From: Alphaproteobacteria bacterium
Lineage (GTDB): Bacteria > Pseudomonadota > Alphaproteobacteria > SHVP01
Assembly (NCBI GenBank): GCA_947473325.1
Contig: CANJEJ010000012.1
Coordinates: forward strand, 1 to 34,236
DNA length: 34,236 nucleotides
Reading direction: 5' to 3'
Shown here: positions 23,929 through 31,770 of the stretch, in pieces
Numbering within the stretch: position 1 is the first letter of the stretch
Layout of the letters: every line of letters begins with the position of its first letter
The notes under the pieces: model-generated
What the model was told of the DNA's origin: nothing
The model's database searches: none
Seen by the model: the letters and a program-made list of their open reading frames with translations, nothing else
Made by a program: the position numbers and the translations under genes

Positions 23929-25314
23929 ATGATCACGGATCGCTGGGGTAACGACATGACGGCGGCAAGCCAGGCCGCGGCCGACCGCTACAGCGACACG
24001 GTCTTTTCCTATCTCGAGTTCCGCAAGGACACGGGCGACTGCCTGAAGGCGCTGATGGCGGCGGATGCCGACATGCCGATGGCGCATGTGCTGCGCGGCT
24101 ATTTCTTCAAGCTGTTCGCTGTGCCGGCGCTGGAAGAGCGCGCGAAGAAGGGGGCCGCGGATGCCGCGGCCAAGGCGCAGGCGCGCGGCGCGACGCCGCG
24201 CGAGCAGTTGCACGTCGCCGCGCTTGCCGCCTGGGCCGCGGGCGACTATGCGCGCACCGTGGCGCTGTGGGACGAAATTCTGGTCGATCATTCGCGCGAC
24301 ATGCTGGCGCTGCGCCTGTCGCATTTCACCCAGTTCTACATGGGGCGCAGCGCGGGCGTGCGCGACGCCATCGCCCGCGTGCTGCCACGCTGGCGCGAGT
24401 CCGACCCCGACATTGCCTTCCTGCACGGCATGTATGCCTTCGGGCTCGAGGAATGCGGCGACTACGCGGCGGCGGAGGATTACGGCCGCCGCGCGGTGGC
24501 GGCGCATCCGGACGATACCTGGTCGGTCCATGCCGTCGCCCATGTGCTGGAAATGCAGGGCCGCCATCGCGAGGGCATCCGCTTCCTAGAAGGCCTCGAA
24601 GCGCACTGGCCAGCCTGCAACAACTTCAACTTCCACATGTGGTGGCACAAGGCGCTCTATCACTACGAGCTTGGCCAGTTCGATGCCTGCCTGTCGCTCT
24701 ACGACCAGAAGTTCCGTGCCGAGAAGACCGACGAGTATCTCGACCTCACCAACGCCATCGCCATGCTGTGGCGGCTCGAAGACCGGGGCGTCGCAGTGGG
24801 CGACCGCTGGGTGGAGCTGACGGAGCGCGCGGAAAAGCGCGCGGGCGACCTGCTGATGCCCTTTCCCGACATGCACTACGTCATGGCGCTGGCGGCGGGC
24901 GGCAAGATGGATGCGGCCAACGGCATGGTCGCGGCGATGAAGGCGCTGCCCGACGATCCCGTGAACTACGAGCGGCAGGTGCTGCGCACGGCCGGCGCCA
25001 TCCTGGCCGGGGCCATCACGGCCTACCGTGCGAAGGACTTCGGCCGCGCGGTCGACCTCCTGATGCCCATCCGCTACGGCCTGCAGCCGGTCGGCGGCAG
25101 CCATGCCCAGCGCGACATCTTCGCGCTGCTGCTGATCGAGGCGGCGATCCGGGCGAAGCGCCCGGCGCTCGCCCGCGCACTGCTCGCCGAACGGCTGGCG
25201 CTGAAGCCCAACAGTGGCGTCAGCTGGGACAGCTATGGCGATGTGCTGGCGACGCTGAGCGACAGCGCCGGCGCGGCGCAGGCGAAGCAAAAGGCGGCAG
25301 CAATCCGGGCGTAG
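23929..25314 (+). CDS. TTC38-like tetratricopeptide-repeat protein
   Basis: A soluble 461-residue helical-repeat protein that matches the family named after eukaryotic tetratricopeptide repeat protein 38. Its function in bacteria is not established. Hallmarks are MAHVLRGYFFKLFAVP (51-66), REQLHVAALAAWAAGDY (91-107), HAVAHVLEMQGRHREG (201-216) and MWWHKALYHYELGQFD (237-252), followed by further helix pairs to the C-terminus. No signal peptide, membrane span or catalytic motif is visible, so a scaffold or substrate-binding role is a guess. The ATG at 23929 has GGAGAGG at 23917-23923; a frame open from 23770 overlaps the opposite gene and is rejected. It shares its divergent promoter region with the acyl-CoA dehydrogenase. 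Confidence 0.85.
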   Translation: MITDRWGNDMTAASQAAADRYSDTVFSYLEFRKDTGDCLKALMAADADMPMAHVLRGYFFKLFAVPALEERAKKGAADAAAKAQARGATPREQLHVAALAAWAAGDYARTVALWDEILVDHSRDMLALRLSHFTQFYMGRSAGVRDAIARVLPRWRESDPDIAFLHGMYAFGLEECGDYAAAEDYGRRAVAAHPDDTWSVHAVAHVLEMQGRHREGIRFLEGLEAHWPACNNFNFHMWWHKALYHYELGQFDACLSLYDQKFRAEKTDEYLDLTNAIAMLWRLEDRGVAVGDRWVELTERAEKRAGDLLMPFPDMHYVMALAAGGKMDAANGMVAAMKALPDDPVNYERQVLRTAGAILAGAITAYRAKDFGRAVDLLMPIRYGLQPVGGSHAQRDIFALLLIEAAIRAKRPALARALLAERLALKPNSGVSWDSYGDVLATLSDSAGAAQAKQKAAAIRA

Positions 25315-25389
25315 TCCATTTCTCCCGCAAGGGGAAGGAGTGATCCGGAAAGTCGCGTACAAGCCTTCCGTTGTTGGAATGCGGTCGGC

Positions 25390-26331
25390 CTACCGCCCCG
25401 GCCGGGCGCGGCGGACGAGGTCGCCGCGCCAGCTGCCTTCGGCGACCATGGCTTCCATCTCGCGGCGCAGGAGCGCAAGCGCATGGCGGGTGGCCGGCGA
25501 CAGCGCGGCGCCGGCGGCGGTCGTGATGGTGACGGTGCGGCGCAGCGGCGGGATGAAGCGGGCGACGGCGAGGCGGCCCGCCGCGATCTCGGGCGCCACC
25601 GTGGTCTCGGCGAGGATGGTTAGGCCGCGGCCTTCCGCCGCCAGTGAGCGGATCACGGCAAGCGCGTCGAGTTCCAGCACGACGTTGAGGCGCACGCCTG
25701 CCTTGCGCGCCATCGCCTCCACCGTGCGGCGCAGCGCCTGGCTCGGGCTGGGCAGCAGCAGCGGCGAGGCGGCCAGGTCGGCGAAGGCGATGGCCCCGCG
25801 CTTGAGCAGCGGGTGGCCGGGCGGGCCGACCAGCAGCAGGTCTTCCTCGAACACCGTGTCGATGGCAAGGGCGCGAGCGTGACGGGGCGAATAGAGGACG
25901 GCGGCGTCGAGCGAGCGGGCGAGCAGCCAGTCGGTCAGGTTGCCGCCAAAGCCTTCGCGAATGCGGAGCCGGATATCGGGTAGTTCGCGCGCCACGCGGT
26001 CGATGAAACGGCCGGCGAGGATCTGCGCCGCCGATGGCGCCATGCCGATGGTGACCTCGCCGCGTGGACGTTCCCGCAACGCAGCCACGTCATGCTGGGC
26101 ACCCTCGACATGGTCGAGAATGGCGCGGGCGTGCTCGAGCAGGCGGGCGCCGGCCTCGGTCACCTGCACGCCGCGGCCATGGCGTAGCAGCAGGGGTGCG
26201 CCAAGCTCGCGCTCCAGCTTGCCGATGTGGCGGCTGACGGCCGGCTGGGGCAATTGCAGCTGGGCGGCGGCACGCGACACGCTGCCCGCTTCGGCGGCAC
26301 GCAGGAAACATTGCAGCTGGCGGATGTCCAT
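25390..26331 (-). CDS. LysR-type transcriptional regulator
   Basis: A 313-residue LTTR. The N-terminal winged helix-turn-helix (1-60) reads MDIRQLQCFLRAAEAGSVSRAA then QLQLPQPAVSRHIGKLE, an excellent family match, followed by the linker helix TEAGARLLEHARAIL. The C-terminal periplasmic-binding-like domain (about 90-295) holds the effector pocket. The gene is divergent from the TauD/TfdA dioxygenase, and a T-N11-A operator (26340-26356) lies 9 bases from its start codon, so it very likely represses itself and controls the dioxygenase. The effector is presumably the dioxygenase substrate or a product. The 75-base gap to the convergent TTC38-like gene shows no clear terminator. Confidence 0.95.
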   Translation of the reverse strand: MDIRQLQCFLRAAEAGSVSRAAAQLQLPQPAVSRHIGKLERELGAPLLLRHGRGVQVTEAGARLLEHARAILDHVEGAQHDVAALRERPRGEVTIGMAPSAAQILAGRFIDRVARELPDIRLRIREGFGGNLTDWLLARSLDAAVLYSPRHARALAIDTVFEEDLLLVGPPGHPLLKRGAIAFADLAASPLLLPSPSQALRRTVEAMARKAGVRLNVVLELDALAVIRSLAAEGRGLTILAETTVAPEIAAGRLAVARFIPPLRRTVTITTAAGAALSPATRHALALLRREMEAMVAEGSWRGDLVRRARPGR

Positions 26332-26339
26332 ATCTCACC

Positions 26340-26356
26340 TATGCCCAGTGAGCATA
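26340..26356. promoter_or_regulatory. LysR-type operator, T-N11-A palindrome
   Basis: TATGC (26340-26344) and GCATA (26352-26356) are perfect inverted arms around seven bases and contain the LTTR T-N11-A core. The site starts 9 bases from the LysR start codon in the divergent intergenic region. A second ATGCGCAT palindrome with the same half-site lies at 26372-26379, about 27 bases away centre to centre, and may be a second contact site. Confidence 0.65.
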
Positions 26357-26443
26357 CCGGGAATAATTGAAATGCGCATGAATAGGGTTGGCCCACCCGG
26401 CAACCGCTGCCAATCTGTGCCGTCCAAGGGAGAAGTGCCCTCG

Positions 26444-26497
26444 GGAGCAACCGCCCCCTGGCGAACCACCGGTTCGACAGGGGGCGGACGTTGCTCC
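26444..26497 (+). other. Long near-perfect hairpin upstream of the dioxygenase gene
   Basis: Three nested stems: GGAGCAAC (26444-26451) with GTTGCTCC (26490-26497); CGCCCCCTG (26452-26460) with CAGGGGGCG (26478-26486); CGAACC (26462-26467) with GGTTCG (26471-26476), closed by an ACC loop. There is one G/A mismatch and a GAC bulge, so 23 base pairs in 54 nt. No T-run follows. It is 68 bases before the dioxygenase ATG and could be a leader regulatory element, an mRNA stabiliser or a mobile palindrome. Confidence 0.75.
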
Positions 26498-26565
26498 AGA
26501 TTTGTCAGGTCCGGGCCGCTTGCTGCGCTCCGTCGCGCCACCCCGCCGGATCCATGGAGTGTCCA

Positions 26566-27441
26566 ATGAATGTCCCCATTGCCACCCCGCCGCTGACCGT
26601 TCGTCCGCTGTCGCCGGTGATGGGCGCCGAGGCGATCGGCGTCGATCTCTCGCGGCCGCTCGATGAGGCGACCTTCCAGGCTATCCACCGCGCCTTCCTC
26701 GACGCCAGCGTGCTTGTGCTGCGCGACCAGCGGCTGACGCCGGAACAGCATGTCGCCTTCAGCAAGCGTTTCGGCCCGCTGTCGATCCATGTGAAGGACG
26801 AGTTCCTCTATCCGGGCATTCCCGAGATCCTCATCCTGTCGAACCGCAAGCATCCCGACGGAAGGCCGATGGGCTTCGAGGATGCCGGGCGCTACTGGCA
26901 CACCGACATGTCCTATGTCGAGGAGCCGCCGCTCGGTTCGCTGCTGCACGCGGTGGAGATTCCGCCGGTCGGCGGCGACACCATCTTCTGCAACATGTAT
27001 CTCGCCTATGACGCGCTGCCCGATGCGATGAAGGCGCGCATCGCCTCCTTGCGCGGCGTGCATTCCTTCGTCGCCAGCTTCGAAGGCAAGACCAAGGCCG
27101 GCGCCTCGCGCGGCACGCTGACGGACGAGCAGAAGAAGAAGCTCACCGACGCGGTCCATCCGATGGTGCGCACGCATCCCGAGACAGGCCGCAAGGCGCT
27201 CTACGTCAACCCGGGGTTCACCTACAAGGTGGAAGGCATGGGCGAGGCGGAAGGCCTGGCGCTGCTCGAGGAACTGTTCGCCCATTCGACGCAGGATCGA
27301 TTCCTCTATCGCCATGTCTGGCAGCCGCACGACCTCGTCTTCTGGGACAATCGCTGCGCCATGCATCACGCGACGACCTATGAGCCGCGCTACATCCGAC
27401 ACATGCAGCGGACCACGGTGAAGGGCGACCGGCCCGTCTAG
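26566..27441 (+). CDS. TauD/TfdA-family Fe(II)/2-oxoglutarate dioxygenase
   Basis: Non-haem iron, 2-oxoglutarate-dependent oxygenase of 291 residues, likely starting breakdown of a small organic acid or sulfonate by hydroxylation. The facial triad is visible: WHTDMS (111-116) gives H112 and D114, and FWDNRCAMHHAT (259-270) gives H267. R278 and R282 in RHMQRTTV fit the 2-oxoglutarate/substrate arginines. The N-terminal GAEAIGVDLSRPL motif is also typical. I chose the ATG at 26566; an in-frame ATG 12 bases earlier is possible. It is divergent from a LysR gene with an operator between them. The ABC binding protein gene 185 bases downstream may deliver its substrate. Whether the substrate is taurine cannot be told. 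Confidence 0.9.
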   Translation: MNVPIATPPLTVRPLSPVMGAEAIGVDLSRPLDEATFQAIHRAFLDASVLVLRDQRLTPEQHVAFSKRFGPLSIHVKDEFLYPGIPEILILSNRKHPDGRPMGFEDAGRYWHTDMSYVEEPPLGSLLHAVEIPPVGGDTIFCNMYLAYDALPDAMKARIASLRGVHSFVASFEGKTKAGASRGTLTDEQKKKLTDAVHPMVRTHPETGRKALYVNPGFTYKVEGMGEAEGLALLEELFAHSTQDRFLYRHVWQPHDLVFWDNRCAMHHATTYEPRYIRHMQRTTVKGDRPV

Positions 27442-27626
27442 GCATATCCGGCGCAGTTTTCCGGGGGTTCTCCACTCGCTCGGCCTGGCACCCCGGCTGG
27501 TGCGGAACCGCGTCCTGTAGATTCCGGGCCCGGCCACGTCAGGTCTTGCTTGACCGCCTGCGTCCTGGGTCGCACCGTATGGCCGTGCGGCATGGAACCG
27601 CCGGAGAAAAAAGAGGAGAGGGCGTC

Positions 27627-29213
27627 ATGGGACACGCAGGAACACGCTGGTTGCGCAACGGGGTGGCTGCCGCCGCCCTTGCCGCGGCAGGGGCCATGCT
27701 CGCGCCGGTGGCGCAGGCGCAGAACACCCTGGTCATGGCCGTGCCGTCGGCACCCAAGGGCGTCGATGGCGACGTCTGGCTGCCGGGCACGCTGGAGACG
27801 GTGATTCAGGTCTATGAGGGCCTGACCGAATACGCGATCGTGCCGGGCGCCGATGGCCGCCGGACGCTCGACCCCGGCAACATGATGCCGCACCTCGCGG
27901 AAAGCTGGACGGTGTCGCCCGATGGGAAGACCTATGTGTTCAAGCTGCGCAACGCGAAGAGCTTCCGCGGCAACGAACTCACCGCCGACGACGTCGTCTT
28001 CGGCTACGAGAAGTCGGTCGCGCAGAAGCGCACGGGCCTCTTCCTCAAGACCGTCGGCCTGATCGAGACGGTCGAGAAGGTGTCGGACAAGGAGGTGAAG
28101 TTCACCCTGTCGGCGCCGAACCGTTCCTTCCTGCGCGTGCTCTACCTTTACACGCCGAGCGTCTATGACAGCCGGGTGGTGAAGGAGAACGCCAAGGCAG
28201 ACGACCCCTATGCGACGCAGTGGGTGGCGCAGAACACCGCCGGCTACGGTGCCTATCACATGACCGAGAACCGGCCCGGCGAAGGCGCCCAATTCGTGCG
28301 CAACCCGAACTATTTCGGGCCGAAGCCCTTCTTCGACCGCGTCGTCTATCGCGAGGTGCCGTCGGCGGCGAACCGGCCCGCGCTGGTGCAGCAGGGCGTG
28401 GCACAATGGGCCGACCAGGTGCCCATCCAGGCCATTCCCGAACTCATGAAGGACAAGCGGGTCAAGGTCGAGAAGGAAGCCGGCAGCGGCACCGCGCATC
28501 TCGTCATGAACCGCAACTACAAGCCCTTCGACGACGTGCGCGTGCGCAAGGCGATGATCCACGCGATGGACTACGAAGCGGTCAACAAGACTGTCTTCCA
28601 TGGCCTCGGCACACGCTCGCGCTCCAACCTGCTGCCGAGCTTCCCGGGCTATGTTGCAGCCAACACCAATGAAACCGACTATGCGAAGGCAAAGCAGCTG
28701 CTGTCGGAAGCCGGCTATCCCAACGGGCTCGAGGTGACGCTGGAATATGCCGACAACCAGTGGTGGGAAGAGGCGCTGTCGATCCAGTTCCAGCAGTCGG
28801 CGGCGAATGCGGGCATCAAGGTGAACCTGAAGCGCATCCCCAACACCGAGATGAACTCGCGCCGCGGCGTGGGCCAGCGCACGCTGCCCTTCTTCCCCTT
28901 CCTGTCGAACCCCTTCGTGCTCGAGCCGAGCTATGCCTATTACCTGACGCTGCACAGCAAGGGCTCGAACAACGCGGCGGCCTTCTATGAAAAGGACTTC
29001 GACGCCCTGATCGACGCCATGGTGATCGAGCCGGACGAGGAGAAATACAAGAAGATGGTCGAGGAGGGCCAAAAGCGGATCGCCGCCGAGGCGCTCTATG
29101 TCGACACCTTCTATCCGGGCGTGTTTGGCGTGATGGCGCCCTGCATCGAAGGCTGGATCTTCCGCCCCGTGCCCTATGTGCTGTGGCGCGACCTGAGCTG
29201 CAAGAAGACCTGA
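27627..29213 (+). CDS. ABC transporter substrate-binding protein, family 5 (peptide/oligosaccharide type)
   Basis: Periplasmic solute-binding protein of 528 residues. The N-terminal signal peptide has RWLR, a hydrophobic AAAALAAAGAML stretch and a likely cleavage after A31 (AQA|QN). The mature part shows the family-5 landmarks LAESWTVSPDGKTYVFKLR, ELTADDVVFGYE, then a TAGYGAY loop and VRKAMIHAMDYEAV. I chose the ATG at 27627 because GAGGAG (27613-27618) lies 8 bases upstream and the signal peptide begins there; a start at 27546 would put 27 residues ahead of it. No permease or ATPase gene follows; a strong terminator does. It is related to the second binding protein near the window end. Solute unknown: these proteins carry peptides, nickel, opines or other organics. 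Confidence 0.92.
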   Translation: MGHAGTRWLRNGVAAAALAAAGAMLAPVAQAQNTLVMAVPSAPKGVDGDVWLPGTLETVIQVYEGLTEYAIVPGADGRRTLDPGNMMPHLAESWTVSPDGKTYVFKLRNAKSFRGNELTADDVVFGYEKSVAQKRTGLFLKTVGLIETVEKVSDKEVKFTLSAPNRSFLRVLYLYTPSVYDSRVVKENAKADDPYATQWVAQNTAGYGAYHMTENRPGEGAQFVRNPNYFGPKPFFDRVVYREVPSAANRPALVQQGVAQWADQVPIQAIPELMKDKRVKVEKEAGSGTAHLVMNRNYKPFDDVRVRKAMIHAMDYEAVNKTVFHGLGTRSRSNLLPSFPGYVAANTNETDYAKAKQLLSEAGYPNGLEVTLEYADNQWWEEALSIQFQQSAANAGIKVNLKRIPNTEMNSRRGVGQRTLPFFPFLSNPFVLEPSYAYYLTLHSKGSNNAAAFYEKDFDALIDAMVIEPDEEKYKKMVEEGQKRIAAEALYVDTFYPGVFGVMAPCIEGWIFRPVPYVLWRDLSCKKT

Positions 29214-29232
29214 TCGCACAGCGATCCTGACC

Positions 29233-29268
29233 AGCCCGCCGGTGTCTTCGGATGCCGGCGGGCTTTTT
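29233..29268 (+). terminator. Intrinsic terminator with UUCG tetraloop
   Basis: AGCCCGCCGG (29233-29242) pairs with CCGGCGGGCT (29255-29264). The stem extends through wobble pairs to C(TTCG)G and is followed by a run of five Ts (29264-29268). It lies 19 bases after the binding-protein stop and cleanly separates it from the RNA methyltransferase gene. Confidence 0.92.
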
Positions 29269-29328
29269 CTTGCCGGCGCGGCGGGCCTTCTTGATTTGCC
29301 GGGGGAAAGCGCGCAGGTAGAGCGCGCC

Positions 29329-30570
29329 ATGGACGTTTTCCCCATCACCGCGCTCGGCCATGCCGGCGACGGCGTCGCCGACACGCCGGACGGCCCGCTT
29401 TTCGTGCCCTTCACCGTGCCGGGCGACCGCGTGCGGCTGGCGAAGGCCGGCCCCGATCGCGCGCGGCTGGTCGAACTGGTCGAGGCCTCACCACAGCGCG
29501 CGGTTCCGCCCTGTGCGCATTTCGCCAATTGCGGCGGCTGCGCGCTGCAGCACATCGGTCCCGCTCTCTATGCCGGCTGGAAGCGCGACCAGGTGGTGAC
29601 GGCGCTGCGCCAGCGCGGCTTCGACAATCCGCCGGTGGCGCCCGCTATCCTGATTCCGCCCGCCACGCGGCGGCGCGCCCGCTTCGCCTGGACGCGGGTG
29701 AGGGGCGCGGTGCTGCTCGGCTTCCAGCGCCGCGGCAGCCACGAATTGATCGACCTCTCGCAATGTCTGGTGCTGACGCCGGCCCTGTGGGCGCTGATTG
29801 AACCGTTGCGCGCCTTCCTGGCGCAGGACGGCAAGCGCTGGCCCAAGGGCGATGTCGAGGCGGTGGTGACCGAAACCGGGATCGACCTCCTGTTCATCGC
29901 CACGCTGGCGCCCGACCGCGACCTGCGCGTCACCCTGCCGGCCTTCGCGGCGGAACACGGCGTGGCGCGCGTCAGCTGGATGCCGCGCGACGGCGCCTCG
30001 CCGGAACTGCTCGCACAGATCCGCGCACCCCAGCTCAGCTTCGGAGGCATCGGCGTGACCCCACCGGCCGGCGCTTTCCTGCAGCCGTCGCGCGAGGGCG
30101 AGACGGTCCTGTTGAGCCTGGTGCGCGACGCGCTCGGCGATGCGAAGCGTGTGGCAGACCTTTATTGCGGCCTTGGCACCTTCACCCTGCCGCTTGCCCG
30201 TGGGCGCCGCATGCGCGCCGCCGATGGCGATGCCGCGGCGGTTGCCGCGCTGCAGGCCGCGTCCCGCAGCGCCGGTCTGCAGATTGCCACCGAGATGCGC
30301 GACCTGCAGCGCCGGCCCTACATGGCCGACGACCTGAAGGCACTGGATGCAGTGATCTTCGACCCGCCGCGCGCCGGTGCGCCGGTGCAGGCGCAGCACC
30401 TCGCGACCTCGAAGGTCGGCCGCGTGATTGCAGTGTCGTGCAACCCCGCCACCTTCGCGCGCGACGCACGCACGCTCGTGGATGGCGGCTATCGTCTCGT
30501 GAACGTGACGCCGGTGGACCAGTTCACCTGGTCCGCCCATGTCGAGCTGGTGGCGCTGTTCACACGATAG
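29329..30570 (+). CDS. RumA/TrmA-type class I SAM-dependent RNA (m5U) methyltransferase with Fe-S motif
   Basis: A 413-residue RNA uridine-C5 methyltransferase. A TRAM-like N-terminal segment is followed by PPCAHFANCGGCALQH, whose C62, C68 and C71 with C146 (SQCLV) fit the four ligands of the RumA/RlmD 4Fe-4S cluster. The SAM domain has DLYCGLGTFTLPLA (277-290), FDPPRAG (344-350) and VSCNPATFARD (369-379) with the catalytic C371. The last helix and strand end HVELVALFTR. The ATG at 29329 lies past the upstream terminator; a frame from 29242 would begin inside that terminator. In related genomes a gene of this type often follows tlyA; here about 9 kb intervene. The exact target, 23S rRNA or other, is not decided by sequence alone. 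Confidence 0.9.
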   Translation: MDVFPITALGHAGDGVADTPDGPLFVPFTVPGDRVRLAKAGPDRARLVELVEASPQRAVPPCAHFANCGGCALQHIGPALYAGWKRDQVVTALRQRGFDNPPVAPAILIPPATRRRARFAWTRVRGAVLLGFQRRGSHELIDLSQCLVLTPALWALIEPLRAFLAQDGKRWPKGDVEAVVTETGIDLLFIATLAPDRDLRVTLPAFAAEHGVARVSWMPRDGASPELLAQIRAPQLSFGGIGVTPPAGAFLQPSREGETVLLSLVRDALGDAKRVADLYCGLGTFTLPLARGRRMRAADGDAAAVAALQAASRSAGLQIATEMRDLQRRPYMADDLKALDAVIFDPPRAGAPVQAQHLATSKVGRVIAVSCNPATFARDARTLVDGGYRLVNVTPVDQFTWSAHVELVALFTR

Positions 30571-30678
30571 CCGGCGAGTGCTGGGCTGTACGGCCGGCCA
30601 GGTTTATGGTGTGGCCGACCGCCTGCGCCGCCGGTATCGGCCGCGCATCCGGCTGCAACGCATCTCGCGGAGGGCGCC

Positions 30679-31173
30679 ATGATCAAGGGTCTGCACCACA
30701 ATGCGTATCGCTGCCGCGACTCGGAAGAGACGCGCGCCTTCTATGAGGATTTCCTCGGCCTGCCGCTAAGCGGCATCCTGGAAATCGCGGAAACCAAGAG
30801 CGGGCGCCCGGCCCAGGTGCTGCACACTTTCTACCGGCTCGACGATGGCTCGTTCCTCGCCTTCTTCGAGGAGCCGGACGAGCCCTTCGACTTCAAGCCG
30901 CAGCGCGACTTCGACCTGCACATCGCGCTGGAGGTGAGGCCGGACGTGCTGACGCCGATGCTGGAAAAGGGCAAGGCGGCCGGCATCGAGACGCGCGGCA
31001 TTTCCGACCATGGCTTCATCGATTCGATCTACTTCCGCGATCCGAACGGCTATGTGATCGAGTTGACGGCGAAGCGTGCGAACCACGACGCGGCGATGAG
31101 TCCGGGCGACCCGCGGCACCGTGCGGTGCTGGCCGGCTGGACCAAGTCTCGCCGCGCCGGCAAGGCTGCCTAG
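30679..31173 (+). CDS. VOC (glyoxalase/dioxygenase fold) family protein
   Basis: A 164-residue vicinal-oxygen-chelate protein, the family of glyoxalases, extradiol dioxygenases and resistance proteins. Two beta-alpha-beta-beta-beta modules are visible, the first from LHHNAYRCRDSEETRAFYEDFLG and the second from DFDLHIALEV to YFRDPNGYVIELT. H7, H81 and E128 sit at the usual metal-ligand positions, so an active metalloenzyme is likely. The DPNGYVIEL ending is typical. CGGAGG at 30668-30673 lies 5 bases before the ATG. The 3' end overlaps the convergent CMD gene by four bases. The substrate is unknown, but it sits beside other small-molecule catabolism genes. Confidence 0.9.
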   Translation: MIKGLHHNAYRCRDSEETRAFYEDFLGLPLSGILEIAETKSGRPAQVLHTFYRLDDGSFLAFFEEPDEPFDFKPQRDFDLHIALEVRPDVLTPMLEKGKAAGIETRGISDHGFIDSIYFRDPNGYVIELTAKRANHDAAMSPGDPRHRAVLAGWTKSRRAGKAA

Positions 31174-31745
31174 CGCGCCGCCGCGTGATACTCGGGGTTC
31201 GGCAGCATGCCGACGCCGCTCGCCACGCGGTTGGTCATGGCGAACAGGCCGGCGACGTCGCAGATGTCCCAGATCTCGGCCTCGCTGAAGCCCGCATCGC
31301 GCAGCGCCTGGCGGTCGGCCTCGGCTACCTTCGAGGATTCCAGGGTCAGCTTCTCGGCGAAGGCGAGCATGGCGCGCTGGCGGTCGTTCAGCGGCGCGGC
31401 GCGCCAGTTCATCACCATCTGCTCGCCCAGCACCGGGTCCTTGCCCATTTGCCGCACGGCGGCGCCATGCGCGACCTGGCAATACCAGCAGCGGTTGGCC
31501 GATGAGACGACCACGGCGATCATCTCGCGCTCGAGCTTCGACAGCTTCGATTCGCCCAGCATGATCTCGTTGTAGAAGCGCGAGAACCAGCGCAGCCGCT
31601 CGGGGTTCCAGCTATAGGCGCGCAGAACGTTGGGCAGGAAGCCTATCTTCTCTTCCGCCACGTTGAAATATTTGCGCAGGCCCTCGTCGAACTGGTCGCG
31701 GGAGACTTCGGGAAGATTGAGCGCATGGGCGGGTTTCATGGGCAT
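31170..31745 (-). CDS. Carboxymuconolactone decarboxylase / AhpD-like peroxidase-related protein
   Basis: A 191-residue helical protein of the CMD/AhpD superfamily. The redox signature NRCWYCQVAH (84-93) holds C86 and C89 with H93, the active site of AhpD-type alkylhydroperoxidases. LEREMIAVVVSSANRCWYC and the following RQMGKDP match the 'uncharacterised peroxidase-related' subfamily. The C-terminal half has LNDRQRAMLAFAEKLT and WDICDVAGLFAMTNRVA, also typical. M1 and M3 are both possible starts, and the ribosome site is weak. It lies 25 bases after the AllA-like gene on the same strand, so the operon order is binding protein, AllA-like, CMD. A detoxification role for a peroxide or reactive intermediate is an inference. 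Confidence 0.9.
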   Translation of the reverse strand: MPMKPAHALNLPEVSRDQFDEGLRKYFNVAEEKIGFLPNVLRAYSWNPERLRWFSRFYNEIMLGESKLSKLEREMIAVVVSSANRCWYCQVAHGAAVRQMGKDPVLGEQMVMNWRAAPLNDRQRAMLAFAEKLTLESSKVAEADRQALRDAGFSEAEIWDICDVAGLFAMTNRVASGVGMLPNPEYHAAAR

Positions 31746-31770
31746 CGATTTCTCGCAACGGCAGGGGCGG

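Noticed and set aside
26444-26498. tRNA-like reading of the hairpin (7-base acceptor-like stem plus a GGTTCGA T-loop-like string)
   Set aside because: Only 55 bases, with one continuous stem and no D or anticodon arms. It is a simple long hairpin.
26403-26565. Known riboswitch (glycine, guanidine, SAM-II, SAH, TPP, cobalamin) in the dioxygenase leader
   Set aside because: None of the conserved core sequences I know for these classes is present. Only the single long stem-loop is clear.
27442-27626. Promoter for the binding-protein gene (TTGACC near 27552)
   Set aside because: No acceptable -10 box at 16-18 bases; the best candidate needs a 20-base spacer. The region otherwise shows only the ribosome site.
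27438-29555. A 705-codon open frame on the minus strand opposite the binding-protein gene
   Set aside because: It has a low-complexity, His/Arg/Gly-rich composition without domains, and lies antisense to a gene with signal peptide and family motifs. Long antisense frames are expected in GC-rich DNA.
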